This document shows, piece after piece, positions 50,997 through 59,652 of a stretch of 64,000 nucleotides of DNA. Where the stretch lies: assembly GCA_966212505.1 (NCBI GenBank), contig CBIHRS010000001.1:301214-365213 (forward strand), in the 5' to 3' direction. Source of the stretch: CAMLIZ01 sp966212505 (GTDB lineage Bacteria > Pseudomonadota > Gammaproteobacteria > Burkholderiales > Burkholderiaceae_C). Under the pieces are notes generated by a model that worked only from the letters and a program-made list of their open reading frames with translations, was not told where the DNA came from and ran no database searches. Within the stretch, counting starts at the first letter, position 1, and every line of letters starts with the position of its first letter. Made by a program: the position numbers and the translations under genes.

Positions 50997-51471
50997 CCGG
51001 CGCTCGCCTCCCATGGTGCGTCAGACGGCATGTCCGCGAACGGGGCAGCCATCGGATCGGTGTAGGCGGCATGCCGCGCACCGGCGGGTACTTCGTGGCC
51101 TCGTGGTGTTCGGCCATCGCCTCGGTGTAGCGGGTGACGATCGCGTCGATCACCATCAGCGCGTCGGCCTCGCTATAGGCGCCGAGCGGCTTGTCGAAGC
51201 CAATGGTGCCAGCCGCTTCGCCGAACGCCCTCAGGCAACTGCGCATCGCCACGCGCTCAACCTCGGATGCGTCGATCATCGTGACGTCCTCCGGCGCGAG
51301 ATCTCCACCGCGCACCGCGTCCCAGTTTCCATAGAGCTGATGGAACGCGTCCTGGCACCGCCGGGAACAGAAGGCCCAGTCGATCGGGTATCGGCGCGGA
51401 TCTGCCACGGGGTACCGGTTGTCGGTATGGCCATAGCCTCTCGCGTCGCGGCGGCAGGCCCAGCACTGCAT
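50993..51471 (-). pseudogene. Phage DUF6511 protein with a frameshift near its end
   Basis: About 158 residues. N-terminal zinc knuckle MQCWACRRDARGYGHTD, then FCSRRCQDAFHQLYG (Cys-Cys) and a helical part ALMVIDAIVTRYTEAMAEHH: the DUF6511 pattern. After KYPPVRGMPPTP the frame runs into unrelated text, while the neighbouring frame continues DPMAAPFADMPSDAPWE and stops in an ATGA overlap with the nuclease start. One base seems to be missing near 51057 (CCGATCC for CCGGATCC). Confidence 0.65.
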
Positions 51472-51478
51472 GGCGGCC

Positions 51479-52093
51479 TCATTGCGCCCACGCCGGCTTG
51501 GTGGTCACCCCCTTGACCGGTTGCGCGGGGCGCGACTGGCCGGCCTTCGCAGGCGCGCGAGCGGGTACGGGTCGAGGTGCACCGGGCACAGGCGCCGGCA
51601 GCGGGCTGTACTCCGGCATGCCCGGCTCGATCGCGTGTTTGATGACGTTCTTCAGGTCGCCGTTGCCATCGCGTTCGACATCGATGCGCGCGACGAACTC
51701 GATACCTTCCAGCTCGTGCAGACCCTCGATGCAACGGCGCGCCGCCGCTTCCGGGCTCATGTCGTCCGGGTCGATGTTGCGCGCGCTGTTGAGGATCGCG
51801 CGGACGAAGGTGCGGCCCATGCCGCCCCAGGTTGGACCCTTCGGGCTGTACAGGCCGATGCTGCTCCACACCTTGCGCTTGGCGAACTCGCCATCGGTGA
51901 TCGTGAAGATGCAGGCGAGGTAGACCGCACCGGTCTCTTCGGACTGTGTGGCCCAGCCACCCTCCCAGCCTTGCGCGGGATCGTTGTAGCCACCTGGCGT
52001 GATGGCCAAGCGCACCGGCGCGACGGTGCCCTTGGGGATCAGGTCGAAGCTCTGTTGATGTTCGGCGTCGTTGAAATCGTTCCAGGCACTCAT
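51479..52093 (-). CDS. Phage protein, possible single-strand DNA-binding protein
   Basis: 204 residues: AWNDFNDAEHQQSFDLIPKG start, GAVYLACIFTITDGEFAKRK and FVARIDVERDGNGDLKN, with a Pro/Ala-rich flexible tail. The position directly after a Sak4-like ATPase, and the beta-barrel plus disordered tail, fit a phage SSB (DUF669-like); not proven. ATG at 52093 overlaps the upstream stop. Confidence 0.6.
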   Translation of the reverse strand: MSAWNDFNDAEHQQSFDLIPKGTVAPVRLAITPGGYNDPAQGWEGGWATQSEETGAVYLACIFTITDGEFAKRKVWSSIGLYSPKGPTWGGMGRTFVRAILNSARNIDPDDMSPEAAARRCIEGLHELEGIEFVARIDVERDGNGDLKNVIKHAIEPGMPEYSPLPAPVPGAPRPVPARAPAKAGQSRPAQPVKGVTTKPAWAQ

Positions 52094-52944
52094 GCTGCTT
52101 CGTCTTCCGGCTGCTGTTGAACGTGGGGGTGGGTCTTGGGTTGGGGGTTGTGCGCAGCGGCGCACTTGCGGATCAGGCGGCCGAGGTCGGGCGGCTCGAG
52201 CAGGTCGAGCACGCCGCTGCGGTCCTTCGCCGGGTAGCCGTAAGGGTTGGCCGTGCGGGTGACGAAGGCGCGGTAGCTCGTGCCGTCATCGGCCGGGATC
52301 TGGGCCAACGTGACGACCTCGTCGACGATGCCCGGCAGCTCCGCGCCGGTCTTGCCGCCCTCGATCTGCGCGGCGAAATAGCTGCGGCCGAAGTCGTCCT
52401 GCTTGCTGTCGAGGATCGCGACGTAGATGACGTGTTTGCCCCGCGCATGCTGCAGATGGGTCAGCGTGCCCACCATCTCGGAGCCGAGCAGGCCGTAGGC
52501 GCCGCGCGTGTCGGGCTTGCCGGTGCGCTCGCTGAAGGCCGCCGGCTGGGTCTTCGCCCAGGCCAGGCACCAGCGACTGAGCACGGTGATGCTGTCGACG
52601 AAGTAGGTGTCGTACTTGTCGAGTTGGCTCGGATCGCCGTAGGTGCGGCAGACGTGGTCAAAGTGAGCTTGCGAGAACGGCGCGTCCGCTGGCATCGCGG
52701 GGTTCGGTCCGGCGAGGAAGCAGACGATGTCACGGAACTCGGGCCAGGTCTTCGGGCGCAGCGTGTCGCCTTCCCAGTCCTTGACGGCCAGGTCTCCGGC
52801 CTCGACGTCGACAAAGAGGGTGCTCTCCAGCGGCAAGGTACGCAGTTGCCATGTCTTGCCGACGCCATAGGCGCCGAAGAGGGCGAGTTTCACGCCGGTC
52901 CGCTCGGCCATGCGCTGCTGCGCGGTGATGATCGGCAGCGGCAT
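52090..52944 (-). CDS. Phage ATP-binding protein, Sak4-like recombinase
   Basis: 284 residues, RecA-like core (AAA_24): Walker A FGAYGVGKT (about 25), DVEAGDLAVKDW, Walker B TYFVDSITVLSRW (about 115) and YVAILDSKQDDFG. Sak4 proteins are RecA-fold annealases of phages that work with an SSB; the next gene downstream may be that SSB. ATG at 52944 and stop are each coupled to neighbours. Confidence 0.78.
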   Translation of the reverse strand: MPLPIITAQQRMAERTGVKLALFGAYGVGKTWQLRTLPLESTLFVDVEAGDLAVKDWEGDTLRPKTWPEFRDIVCFLAGPNPAMPADAPFSQAHFDHVCRTYGDPSQLDKYDTYFVDSITVLSRWCLAWAKTQPAAFSERTGKPDTRGAYGLLGSEMVGTLTHLQHARGKHVIYVAILDSKQDDFGRSYFAAQIEGGKTGAELPGIVDEVVTLAQIPADDGTSYRAFVTRTANPYGYPAKDRSGVLDLLEPPDLGRLIRKCAAAHNPQPKTHPHVQQQPEDEAA

Positions 52945-53429
52945 CAGCGGGCCTCCTCATCGAGCAGGCGCAGCGTGATGCTCACCCGGCCAGGCTCGAC
53001 GGTGCGCGCCGGCGCGAACTGCTCCTGCAGCACCGGAGGCCATGACTTCCACTTGGCCTCGCTGACCGACAGCTCGGCCTTGATGTAGCTCTCGACCTTT
53101 TCGCCGCTGGCGACGATGCGCTCGGCGATGGCGTGCAGCTTGGGCTGGTCCCACCTGACCTTCTTGGCCAGTTCGAAGGTCACTTCGACGCTGCCGTCAC
53201 GGCCCTGGGCCCTCCCGAAGTCGCGGCCGGACGCGCGCAGCGCGGCACGGCTGGTCTCTCCGTAGGCAGTTTCGAGTGCGGCGGCGAACTTGTCGTTGGC
53301 GCGCTTCAGCCAGGCGCTTGCCTCCGCGAGGCTGCGCTGCAGCTCGAGCTTTTGCAGAACCGGCAGTGCGGCGAGCTGCTGCACGCTGAGCTCGTCGACG
53401 ACGTTGGGGAGGACGGTGACGGTGTTCAT
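52944..53429 (-). CDS. Phage early hypothetical protein
   Basis: 161 residues, mostly helical (LSVQQLAALPVLQKLELQRSL), then EVTFELAKKVRWDQPKLHAI and a C-terminal VSITLRLLDEEAR. Conserved in early operons beside Sak4-like ATPases as far as I recall, but no function is known. The ATG at 53429 has a GGGAGACG site. Stop overlaps the Sak4 gene start (TGATG). Confidence 0.6.
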   Translation of the reverse strand: MNTVTVLPNVVDELSVQQLAALPVLQKLELQRSLAEASAWLKRANDKFAAALETAYGETSRAALRASGRDFGRAQGRDGSVEVTFELAKKVRWDQPKLHAIAERIVASGEKVESYIKAELSVSEAKWKSWPPVLQEQFAPARTVEPGRVSITLRLLDEEAR

Positions 53430-53440
53430 CGTCGTCTCCC

Positions 53441-53734
53441 TCACGAGTTCACCCTGGCGGACGTCGAGTAGTGGCCGGCCTTGGCCTCGAAGGCCAGCAC
53501 CGCCGACAGCGCGTAGCGCACGCGGCCGGACAGCTTCAGGTACTCCGGGCCCCGGCCTTCGGTGCGCCAGCGGGCCAGGGTTTTGTGGCACAGCCCCCAT
53601 CGGCTGGCCAGTTCGTGCTCGGTGAGCACACGACGCGCGGCGTCGTCGGAAGGCATCGGTTCGATGCCGCGGGTGGCGAGGGCGTGGTGCATCTCATGGG
53701 TCGAGACGCGGCCTCGCTGGGCGGGGGCAAGCAT
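53441..53734 (-). CDS. HTH regulator of the prophage early operon
   Basis: 97 residues: HTH VLTEHELASRWGLCHKTLARW with wing RGPEYLKLSGRVRYALSAVL, the HTH_17/excisionase layout. First gene of the long early operon, with an AGGAGGATG start, so a transcription regulator or excisionase is likely. The 260 bases upstream contain no other phage gene; no integrase or CI-type repressor is seen. Confidence 0.65.
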   Translation of the reverse strand: MLAPAQRGRVSTHEMHHALATRGIEPMPSDDAARRVLTEHELASRWGLCHKTLARWRTEGRGPEYLKLSGRVRYALSAVLAFEAKAGHYSTSARVNS

Positions 53735-53997
53735 TCATCCTCCTGCGGTGACGTGCGACAGTGCACGGCAGGGGATTTCAGGAAATCAATGGCGAACTGT
53801 TAATGGACGGATTGGCGAACGCCGACGAAAGTTTGTGTTCCCCACACGACCACTAAATGGCCACTTTTTGAGCAACCGTTGACATTCGAGCCAGCCGGTC
53901 GACGGGCAGAGAAGCCCTTGTTTGCTGTCATTCGCTGCGGACTCGATCGGCGCAACCAAACGCTCCGGACGCGCCTGTACTCCAAGCACACAAACCT

Positions 53998-56073
53998 TCA
54001 GGCCGAAGCCCTTGATCTTTCCGTTACCCCAAAATTCCCGCCGCAGGAGGTAGGGACGCGTCTTCGGTCCCCCTCCTTAGCAAGCAGTCGCGCCCTTAAA
54101 CGCTTGCAGTAGATTTCTGCCTCAGGCTTGCCACTTGGGCCACCTAATGCAAAGAACATAAGATGATCGCTCGCGAAGTTTTCACCGTTACGTTTCACAT
54201 ACTCCTTGATCGCCTCAATCGCCTCTTCGCTACGATTCAAGTTCAACAAGGCAAATGCTAGATAGTAGTGCGCATTGCCTTGCTGAAAATCAGCGTCAAG
54301 GTTAATTACCTCTCTAGCGTGCTTCTCGACCAGTCCCCAACGCTGAAGCAAACCTCCCGTACTTGCAATATTTAGATGTGCCTGCGTATCCTTGGGGTTG
54401 AGTTCGACTGTTTTTATAAAGTTAGGCAGCGCTTCTTCGTTCTGCCCCATTAACAGATAGGCAAGCCCTCTATTAAAAAAGTCCTTTGCGTTCGCATCAT
54501 TATGAGCAATGATGCGCGTCTCAATTTCAGCTACCCGGCGGTTATCCTGTCGCCGGATATACCAACTTGCAGCAGCGCGCGCAACCTTTGGATCCCAAGT
54601 GGTCTTCAGGAAATTCGTAAGAGTCGCGAGTTCCTTAGCGAACTGCCCCATTAACTCGTGTGTGCGAGCAAGTGCCAAGACTACACCTTCATCTTTCGGC
54701 GCAAAGTGTTGCGCACGGCTCAGTGCTTCCAGTGCCGTTGCGTACTCCTTCAACTCCAGGCTGTTGAGCCCTAATAGATAAAAGGCTAGTCCCTCGTTCT
54801 CGAGTTGAGTCCACTGCTTTAACACGGGCTGAGCGCCTGCAGCGTCTTTCAGGCGCATCCTGGCCATGGCGAGGCTTGAGACCAAGCGGACATCGCGGGA
54901 GCAAATTTCTACAGCACGCGCCAGGAGCAAACTAGCGTCCTCCAGTTTCCCGGCCGAGGTGAGTTCACCAGCCAGCCAATGTCTAGCAAACTGCTCGCGC
55001 TCTTGCTGTTCGGCCAGTGCGCAGGGCGATGGATCCTTCCAAGAGATAACGCCAATCAGGCGAAACGAATCCTTCATCGGAAGGTCTTCCGTCGCCGTCT
55101 GGAAGTTTCGCGTTATGTCATCAGCTTTGGGATCGAGATTGCCTTGGACATCTCCGGGAAGGATCCAATTCACAGCTCCTTCTTTGGACTTCAAATCAAT
55201 CTGGCCGAGCTGCGCCACTGCGTTCTCGTACCTTCCGAGAAGGAAGAGCATATTCGCCTTCGTCTGCAGCGCAAGCCAGTTGCCCGGCGCAAGCTTCAAA
55301 ATACGGTCGGCGCATTGAATAGCACCTGTGTAGTCCCTCCCCCGAATTCTGGCTGCCATGGCCATAAGATTAAGCTGGTGCGCAGTAGCCGCTTCAACCT
55401 GAACCCGCTGGCTAACCCGCTCCAAGAGGAGTTCCGGCAACTCCAAGGCCACATCGGAAAAGCGTCTGTCGGCAAAAGCGATGGTCGCATCAACTATCTT
55501 CAGCTGATCGCCTTCGGCCTGACTGACATATCGTTGGTCAACGGTCTTTGCAAATTTTTGCCTCAACTCGTGCAGTTCACCGGCAATTTGCGTCGCTCCC
55601 ACGTGTAATGCTCGTACCTCTAGTTCTCCCAAGTCGCCGCTGACAATCGCTTTGTTGGTTTGTTCTATGTCGAGCCTTTTGCGCAGCTCGCCTGCTTCAA
55701 CAAGCATCTTGTTCAGGAGAGCCGTTTTGGTCGCAACGCCGCTAATCGCTTGGACGACTGAGAGGCCGAGCAGCGCTACCGCCACGATGACGCACAAGAT
55801 TACGGCTGCGCGCAACTGCTTCATGCGCAGTGCTAGGGTTTGCTCTGCGCCGAGCCGAGAGTCCTGGTCGTAGACGTAACCTACCTCCTGGACCAGCTCC
55901 TTGACGCCCTTTCTATCCTTTTCGGCTGCTTCGAGCAGACGTGACCAATCAGCCGAACGACGACGGCGTTGATAGGCGAGCAGGATCGCCAAAACAAGCA
56001 CCACATAGGCGCCGATTGCGGGCGGAGACGCAGCGATTTCCGGAAGGACTTCTACGATTTTCTCGGCAGCCAT
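53998..56073 (-). CDS. Membrane-anchored TPR protein
   Basis: 691 residues. Two N-terminal transmembrane helices (about 20-37, GAYVVLVLAILLAY, and 88-110, AVILCVIVAVALLGL) separated by a charged loop (cytosolic or periplasmic), a coiled coil (about 115-200), then TPR-type repeats from about 230 to 650 (e.g. KDFFNRGLAYLLMGQNEEAL, AHYYLAFALLNLNRSEEAI). Lower GC than the neighbours, suggesting horizontal origin. GTG at 56079 or the ATG at 56073 behind GGGAGTGAGC can be the start; the latter is preferred. No partner gene beside it; function unknown. Confidence 0.7.
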   Translation of the reverse strand: MAAEKIVEVLPEIAASPPAIGAYVVLVLAILLAYQRRRRSADWSRLLEAAEKDRKGVKELVQEVGYVYDQDSRLGAEQTLALRMKQLRAAVILCVIVAVALLGLSVVQAISGVATKTALLNKMLVEAGELRKRLDIEQTNKAIVSGDLGELEVRALHVGATQIAGELHELRQKFAKTVDQRYVSQAEGDQLKIVDATIAFADRRFSDVALELPELLLERVSQRVQVEAATAHQLNLMAMAARIRGRDYTGAIQCADRILKLAPGNWLALQTKANMLFLLGRYENAVAQLGQIDLKSKEGAVNWILPGDVQGNLDPKADDITRNFQTATEDLPMKDSFRLIGVISWKDPSPCALAEQQEREQFARHWLAGELTSAGKLEDASLLLARAVEICSRDVRLVSSLAMARMRLKDAAGAQPVLKQWTQLENEGLAFYLLGLNSLELKEYATALEALSRAQHFAPKDEGVVLALARTHELMGQFAKELATLTNFLKTTWDPKVARAAASWYIRRQDNRRVAEIETRIIAHNDANAKDFFNRGLAYLLMGQNEEALPNFIKTVELNPKDTQAHLNIASTGGLLQRWGLVEKHAREVINLDADFQQGNAHYYLAFALLNLNRSEEAIEAIKEYVKRNGENFASDHLMFFALGGPSGKPEAEIYCKRLRARLLAKEGDRRRVPTSCGGNFGVTERSRASA

Positions 56074-56079
56074 GCTCAC

Positions 56080-56608
56080 TCCCGAAACACCGTTTATGGG
56101 CCGACAACGTCATTTAACACAAGAAGCTCGTGTGCGTGTTGGCCGACCCGATCCTTGGCTCCTTCATCTTAGGGATGAGAGGGCAAATCTGGTGCTAGAG
56201 CTTTATTGGAGACAGGCATATCTGCGTTCCGGCCGATCTGTACACGAGATGGCTACCGCGATGTGGCAACGGGCGATTCAGGGAGTTCGTGGCTCGAGCA
56301 CTCCGTCTCCAGAAATCCATTGCTGCTGACCAGCATAAATTACATCGGTAAATGTAGTGTCTGCCATGCTCTCGTCCCTTTCACTGAGTGGAAGATCAGT
56401 TTATAGAGACTAGTGAATCAGGCAGGGTGTGTTCTAGGGGGGCAGCTACCGTTCTAGGGGTGGCAATTGACGACAATATCTCAGCACCCCTTTAATAACT
56501 CCGTGTCCAATCTATTTATTTAAAACAAGACAGCAGAATCTGGAAAACATTCTCCTAGAATGTCAATATTCGACATATAGAATGGAATTAATATCCGGCG
56601 GCGGTTCC
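56080..56608. other. AT-rich intergenic region with repeats upstream of the TPR gene
   Basis: No supported gene in about 530 bases. Two near-identical direct repeats GTTCTAGGGG(G/T)GGCA start at 56431 and 56451, exactly 20 bases apart. A perfect inverted repeat ACATTCT-CCT-AGAATGT lies at 56547-56563, followed by TGTC-N7-GACA. The region is markedly poorer in GC than both sides. Confidence 0.5.
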
Positions 56609-57040
56609 TCATATGGCGTGCAGCCACTGCTGCAACTGCCTCCGTATGCGCCATTCGTAGATCCCGCCTTCCGGGTGACACAGCAGCAGTTGCGCCGGCG
56701 GCGGGTCGGGGAACTCATGCGCCTCATCGTCGAGGATCCGATACGAGCTCACGGAGCGATGCCGGCCGAGCCATTCGAGGATCGACGGGTAGCGCGGCCC
56801 ATGCGGGACGGATCCGAGGAAGCAGTTGGCCACCGGCTTCAGCGCGTCGCGCAGCTCGGTGTCGGTCCATTCATGGCGCAGCCGGCTGTGCACGACAACG
56901 AAGACGTCGTCATGCGGCGCCAGCAGGCAGCCCAGGATGTCGGTCCATTCGAACAGCCGCTGCGGCACCTCGCCAAAGGCCACGGCCGCCGCGTTCCACG
57001 GGTGCAGCACGCCATCGACGCCGCAAAAGATCACGCGCAC
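56609..57040 (-). CDS. HAD-superfamily-like protein lacking the nucleophile Asp
   Basis: 143 residues. Begins VRVIFCGVDGVLHPW, aligned with the HAD motif I FLDxDGVLHP, but the first Asp (the nucleophile) is Gly; the second Asp is present. Motif II is VVVHSRLRHEW, and YRILDDEAHEF (about 100) resembles motif IV. Similar proteins are often labelled HAD domain in Swiss Army Knife RNA repair proteins. The start is a GTG at 57040 with AAGGAGG six bases upstream. It is divergent from a gene with a LexA box, 80 bases away. Confidence 0.7.
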   Translation of the reverse strand: MRVIFCGVDGVLHPWNAAAVAFGEVPQRLFEWTDILGCLLAPHDDVFVVVHSRLRHEWTDTELRDALKPVANCFLGSVPHGPRYPSILEWLGRHRSVSSYRILDDEAHEFPDPPPAQLLLCHPEGGIYEWRIRRQLQQWLHAI

Positions 57041-57103
57041 AACCAACCTCCTTTCGGTCCTCGCCCATGGCGCCGAATCTGCACGCCCAGTGTTCAATTG
57101 AAA

Positions 57104-57119
57104 CTGTACATTTATACAG
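57104..57119 (+). promoter_or_regulatory. LexA (SOS) box
   Basis: CTGTACATTTATACAG is CTGT-N8-ACAG with flanking A and T, a near-ideal E. coli-type LexA box. It ends one base before the ATG at 57121 and lies between two divergent genes. Confidence 0.8.
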
Positions 57120-57120
57120 T

Positions 57121-57534
57121 ATGTTGGTCGCAGTGCTGAAGTTGCGGGACCGGTCGCGCAAACGATCGCTGGAGGAGCTGCGCGCCGACGCGCCGCTGGT
57201 GGGCTACATCCAGCAGGTGGACACCCCGAACCGCCGGTTGCCGCGCCGGGGGCAACGGTCGGCACTGCTAATGCCGCCCGAGCGCTTCGCCGTCGAGCCG
57301 TTGGCCGAACTGCACCACTTCCGGCATGGGCCCTGGAAGCGCGGCGGCGTGCTGCTGTACGGCATCGAGGAGGAATGGCGCCGGCGCGAGCGCATCGATC
57401 ACGCGCAAGTCTGGTGGATCCGCTCTGCCTATGAGCTGCAGGTGAAGACGCCCCCGCCAACGCTCGAGCAGATCGAGGCCATGCTCGAGCGCGTCATCGA
57501 ACGGGTGGTGGCACGCGTTGGTCACAAGCCCTGA
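57121..57534 (+). CDS. Hypothetical protein under a LexA box
   Basis: 137 residues, basic: RDRSRKRSLEELRADAPLVG, FRHGPWKRGGVLLYGIEEEW, C-terminal helix LEQIEAMLERVIERVVAR. Not recognised. Its ATG is one base after the LexA box, so it is expected to be induced by DNA damage and may have a leaderless or very short-leader transcript. The frame is open further upstream, but that would include the box. The S1/P1 nuclease follows 32 bases later and may be co-induced. Confidence 0.6.
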   Translation: MLVAVLKLRDRSRKRSLEELRADAPLVGYIQQVDTPNRRLPRRGQRSALLMPPERFAVEPLAELHHFRHGPWKRGGVLLYGIEEEWRRRERIDHAQVWWIRSAYELQVKTPPPTLEQIEAMLERVIERVVARVGHKP

Positions 57535-57566
57535 CCTGGGGCAGCACAACACCACGGAGGGAGCCC

Positions 57567-58391
57567 ATGCAAACACTCACGCGATGGATCGCCATCGCCA
57601 CCATCGCATTGCCGGCCGCGGCCATGGCCAGGGATCGGGACGGGCACGCGCTCGTGGCAGAACTCGCGCAGCGCCAGCTGACGCCGCAGGCACGCCAGGA
57701 AGTCGACCGACTGCTCGCGCTCGAGCCTGGCACATCGATGGCCTCGGTTGCCTCGTGGGCCGACGAACACCGGGGAGAGCACACCGCCCCCTGGCACTAC
57801 GTCAACTTCCCGCGTGACGGGCAATGCCACTACGAGGCGTCGCGTGACTGCCCGGACGGCCAATGCGTCGTAGCGGCGATCGAGCGGCAGGCGGACATCC
57901 TAGCCAACCGCGTCGACGACGAGTCGCGGCTGCGGGCGCTGAAGTACCTGATCCACCTCATCGGCGACGTCCACCAGCCACTGCATGCGGGCTTCGGTGA
58001 TGACCGTGGAGGCAATCGGTACCAGCTACAGGCTTACGGCCGCGGCACCAATCTCCACAGAGTCTGGGACCACGACCTGCTCGCCAACCGCCCGGGCGGG
58101 GCGGCCCAGTTGCTCGAGGAATTGGCTCCGCCTTCCTCACGGCCGGCACACGATGCGTTCGTGCCGACGCAGTGGGCCGAGGAATCTTGTGCAGCCGTCA
58201 ACGCCGGGGGCCTTTATCCGGGCGATCACCAACTGCCCGGCGACTACGGCCTCAGCCACGACGCGCTCTTGAAGGACCGCTTTGCGAAGGCGGGGCGCCG
58301 CTTGGCCGCTCTCCTGAATTCTGTGCTGCCGTATAAGAAGGTCCGGCGCTGGGCGCACAATCGGGTCATTCCAACTTTTGATTCAAGTTGA
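57567..58391 (+). CDS. S1/P1-type nuclease
   Basis: 274 residues with a signal peptide (cleavage after AMA, residue 21). Zinc-trinuclear motifs: DGHALVA (first His), ASVASWADEH (Asp), WHYVNFP (His), YLIHLIGDVHQPLHAGFGDD and NLHRVWDH. The N-terminal Trp, which is conserved at the mature end of family members and ligates zinc by its backbone, is replaced (RDRDGH). Exported single-strand-specific nuclease/3'-nucleotidase. Followed directly by the XRE gene. Confidence 0.85.
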   Translation: MQTLTRWIAIATIALPAAAMARDRDGHALVAELAQRQLTPQARQEVDRLLALEPGTSMASVASWADEHRGEHTAPWHYVNFPRDGQCHYEASRDCPDGQCVVAAIERQADILANRVDDESRLRALKYLIHLIGDVHQPLHAGFGDDRGGNRYQLQAYGRGTNLHRVWDHDLLANRPGGAAQLLEELAPPSSRPAHDAFVPTQWAEESCAAVNAGGLYPGDHQLPGDYGLSHDALLKDRFAKAGRRLAALLNSVLPYKKVRRWAHNRVIPTFDSS

Positions 58392-58838
58392 ATGGCCAAC
58401 ATCGCAGCCGCGCTCAAAGACGAGATCTCGCGTGTCTCGCGCAAGGAAATCCGATCCGAGACCGAATCCCTGAAGAAGGCCTCGAGCCGCTACCGCTCGG
58501 AAATCGCTGAATTGAAGCGGCGTCTCCACGCAATGGAACAGCTGGTCGGCCGGCTGAACAAAGCCAAGCCAAAGAATGCAGCTCCAACCAGTGACGATGA
58601 AGACCAGACGAAGCTGCGCTTCAACGCGAAGGGATTTGGATCGCTGCGGCAACGCCTGGAGCTGTCGGCAGCAGAAGTCGGCCTGCTGGTCGGCACGTCC
58701 GGGCAATCGGTCTACAACTGGGAGAACGGCAAGACCAGGCCACGTTCCTCCCACCTGCCGGCCATCGCCGCGTTGCGCCGCATGGGCAAGCGGGAGATCG
58801 CCGCAAAGCTCGAAGCACTGCGACAGGCCAACGAATAG
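58392..58838 (+). CDS. XRE-type HTH protein with coiled coil
   Basis: 148 residues: N-terminal coiled coil (KKASSRYRSEIAELKRRLHAM, about 25-55) and C-terminal HTH (LRQRLELSAAEVGLLVGTSG, then SVYNWENGKTRPR, about 82-120). The start follows the nuclease stop without a gap, so they share a transcript. Regulator of unknown target. Confidence 0.72.
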   Translation: MANIAAALKDEISRVSRKEIRSETESLKKASSRYRSEIAELKRRLHAMEQLVGRLNKAKPKNAAPTSDDEDQTKLRFNAKGFGSLRQRLELSAAEVGLLVGTSGQSVYNWENGKTRPRSSHLPAIAALRRMGKREIAAKLEALRQANE

Positions 58839-58868
58839 CGTCAGCCGAGCAATCAAGCCCCGCCCGTC

Positions 58869-59189
58869 ATGAAAAACAAGCGCCTCCTTGCCACTTCGCT
58901 GGCCGTCGCGGCGGGCGGGTTCACCACGCCCTGGCTGGTGCCTCAGGGCTGGTTGGGCGACGTGCTGCTGGCCTCGCTTGGACTGGCCATCGTCTGGGGC
59001 GCACTTTGCGCCAACCGCGCGAAAGGTGGCACGCTGCCCACCGGTGCCGGCGCGGCATCCTGGATGGTCCTCGGGACGGATCGACCTGGCGCCAAAATCA
59101 CCGACGGCCGGGCACTGACGCTGTTCTGGCTCACGCTGCTGTACGTGGCGGCCTTCTGCGTCGGCGCGTTCGCAGCAGTGGTCGCCTAG
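58869..59189 (+). CDS. Small membrane protein
   Basis: 106 residues with three hydrophobic segments (about 8-22, 27-48 and 82-105) and a Gly-rich loop (GGTLPTGAGAASW). Not recognised. 30 bases after the XRE gene on the same strand. Confidence 0.6.
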   Translation: MKNKRLLATSLAVAAGGFTTPWLVPQGWLGDVLLASLGLAIVWGALCANRAKGGTLPTGAGAASWMVLGTDRPGAKITDGRALTLFWLTLLYVAAFCVGAFAAVVA

Positions 59190-59289
59190 CAGGCCCAAGG
59201 ACTTTGCACTCTGCAAGTCCCGAGGCCTTCTCGCACACGCCACACGCATCCCCAAGCCAGAGGCGACCCGGCCCTCTCGGACAAACATT

Positions 59290-59574
59290 GTGAGCTTTGA
59301 GAAACAACAACTGGACAGACTCGAGTGGCTGCTCGAGCGCCCACTCGCTTCGGACAAAGGCAGCTGTGCTGGTTTCGACAAGCTGAGCGAACTACATCTC
59401 CGTGAGATCACAAAACTGGCCGTACCGGGCAGGCTTCTCGACGCGATTTTGTACGTCCGCTTCTTGACAGCCCCTCCGGTCAGCTTGAGAAACGCGGTCT
59501 CCTTCGTGGACAACGTGATCACGAAAGATGTGGCGATGTCGGACTGGCTGGCGCACTACTACCACGAGGAGTGA
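59290..59574 (+). CDS. Hypothetical protein
   Basis: 94 residues, start GTG at 59290 (SFEKQQLDRLEWLLERPLAS). Helical, with NAVSFVDNVITKDVAMSDWL at the C-terminus. Not recognised; no ribosome site is obvious, so confidence in the start is low. Confidence 0.5.
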   Translation: MSFEKQQLDRLEWLLERPLASDKGSCAGFDKLSELHLREITKLAVPGRLLDAILYVRFLTAPPVSLRNAVSFVDNVITKDVAMSDWLAHYYHEE

Positions 59575-59652
59575 CAGCACTCCTCTGCACCGACGTGCTT
59601 CCGAGCATCGACCGGGGCCTCGAGCAATCGCAACAGGTCGACCCAGCTCGCG

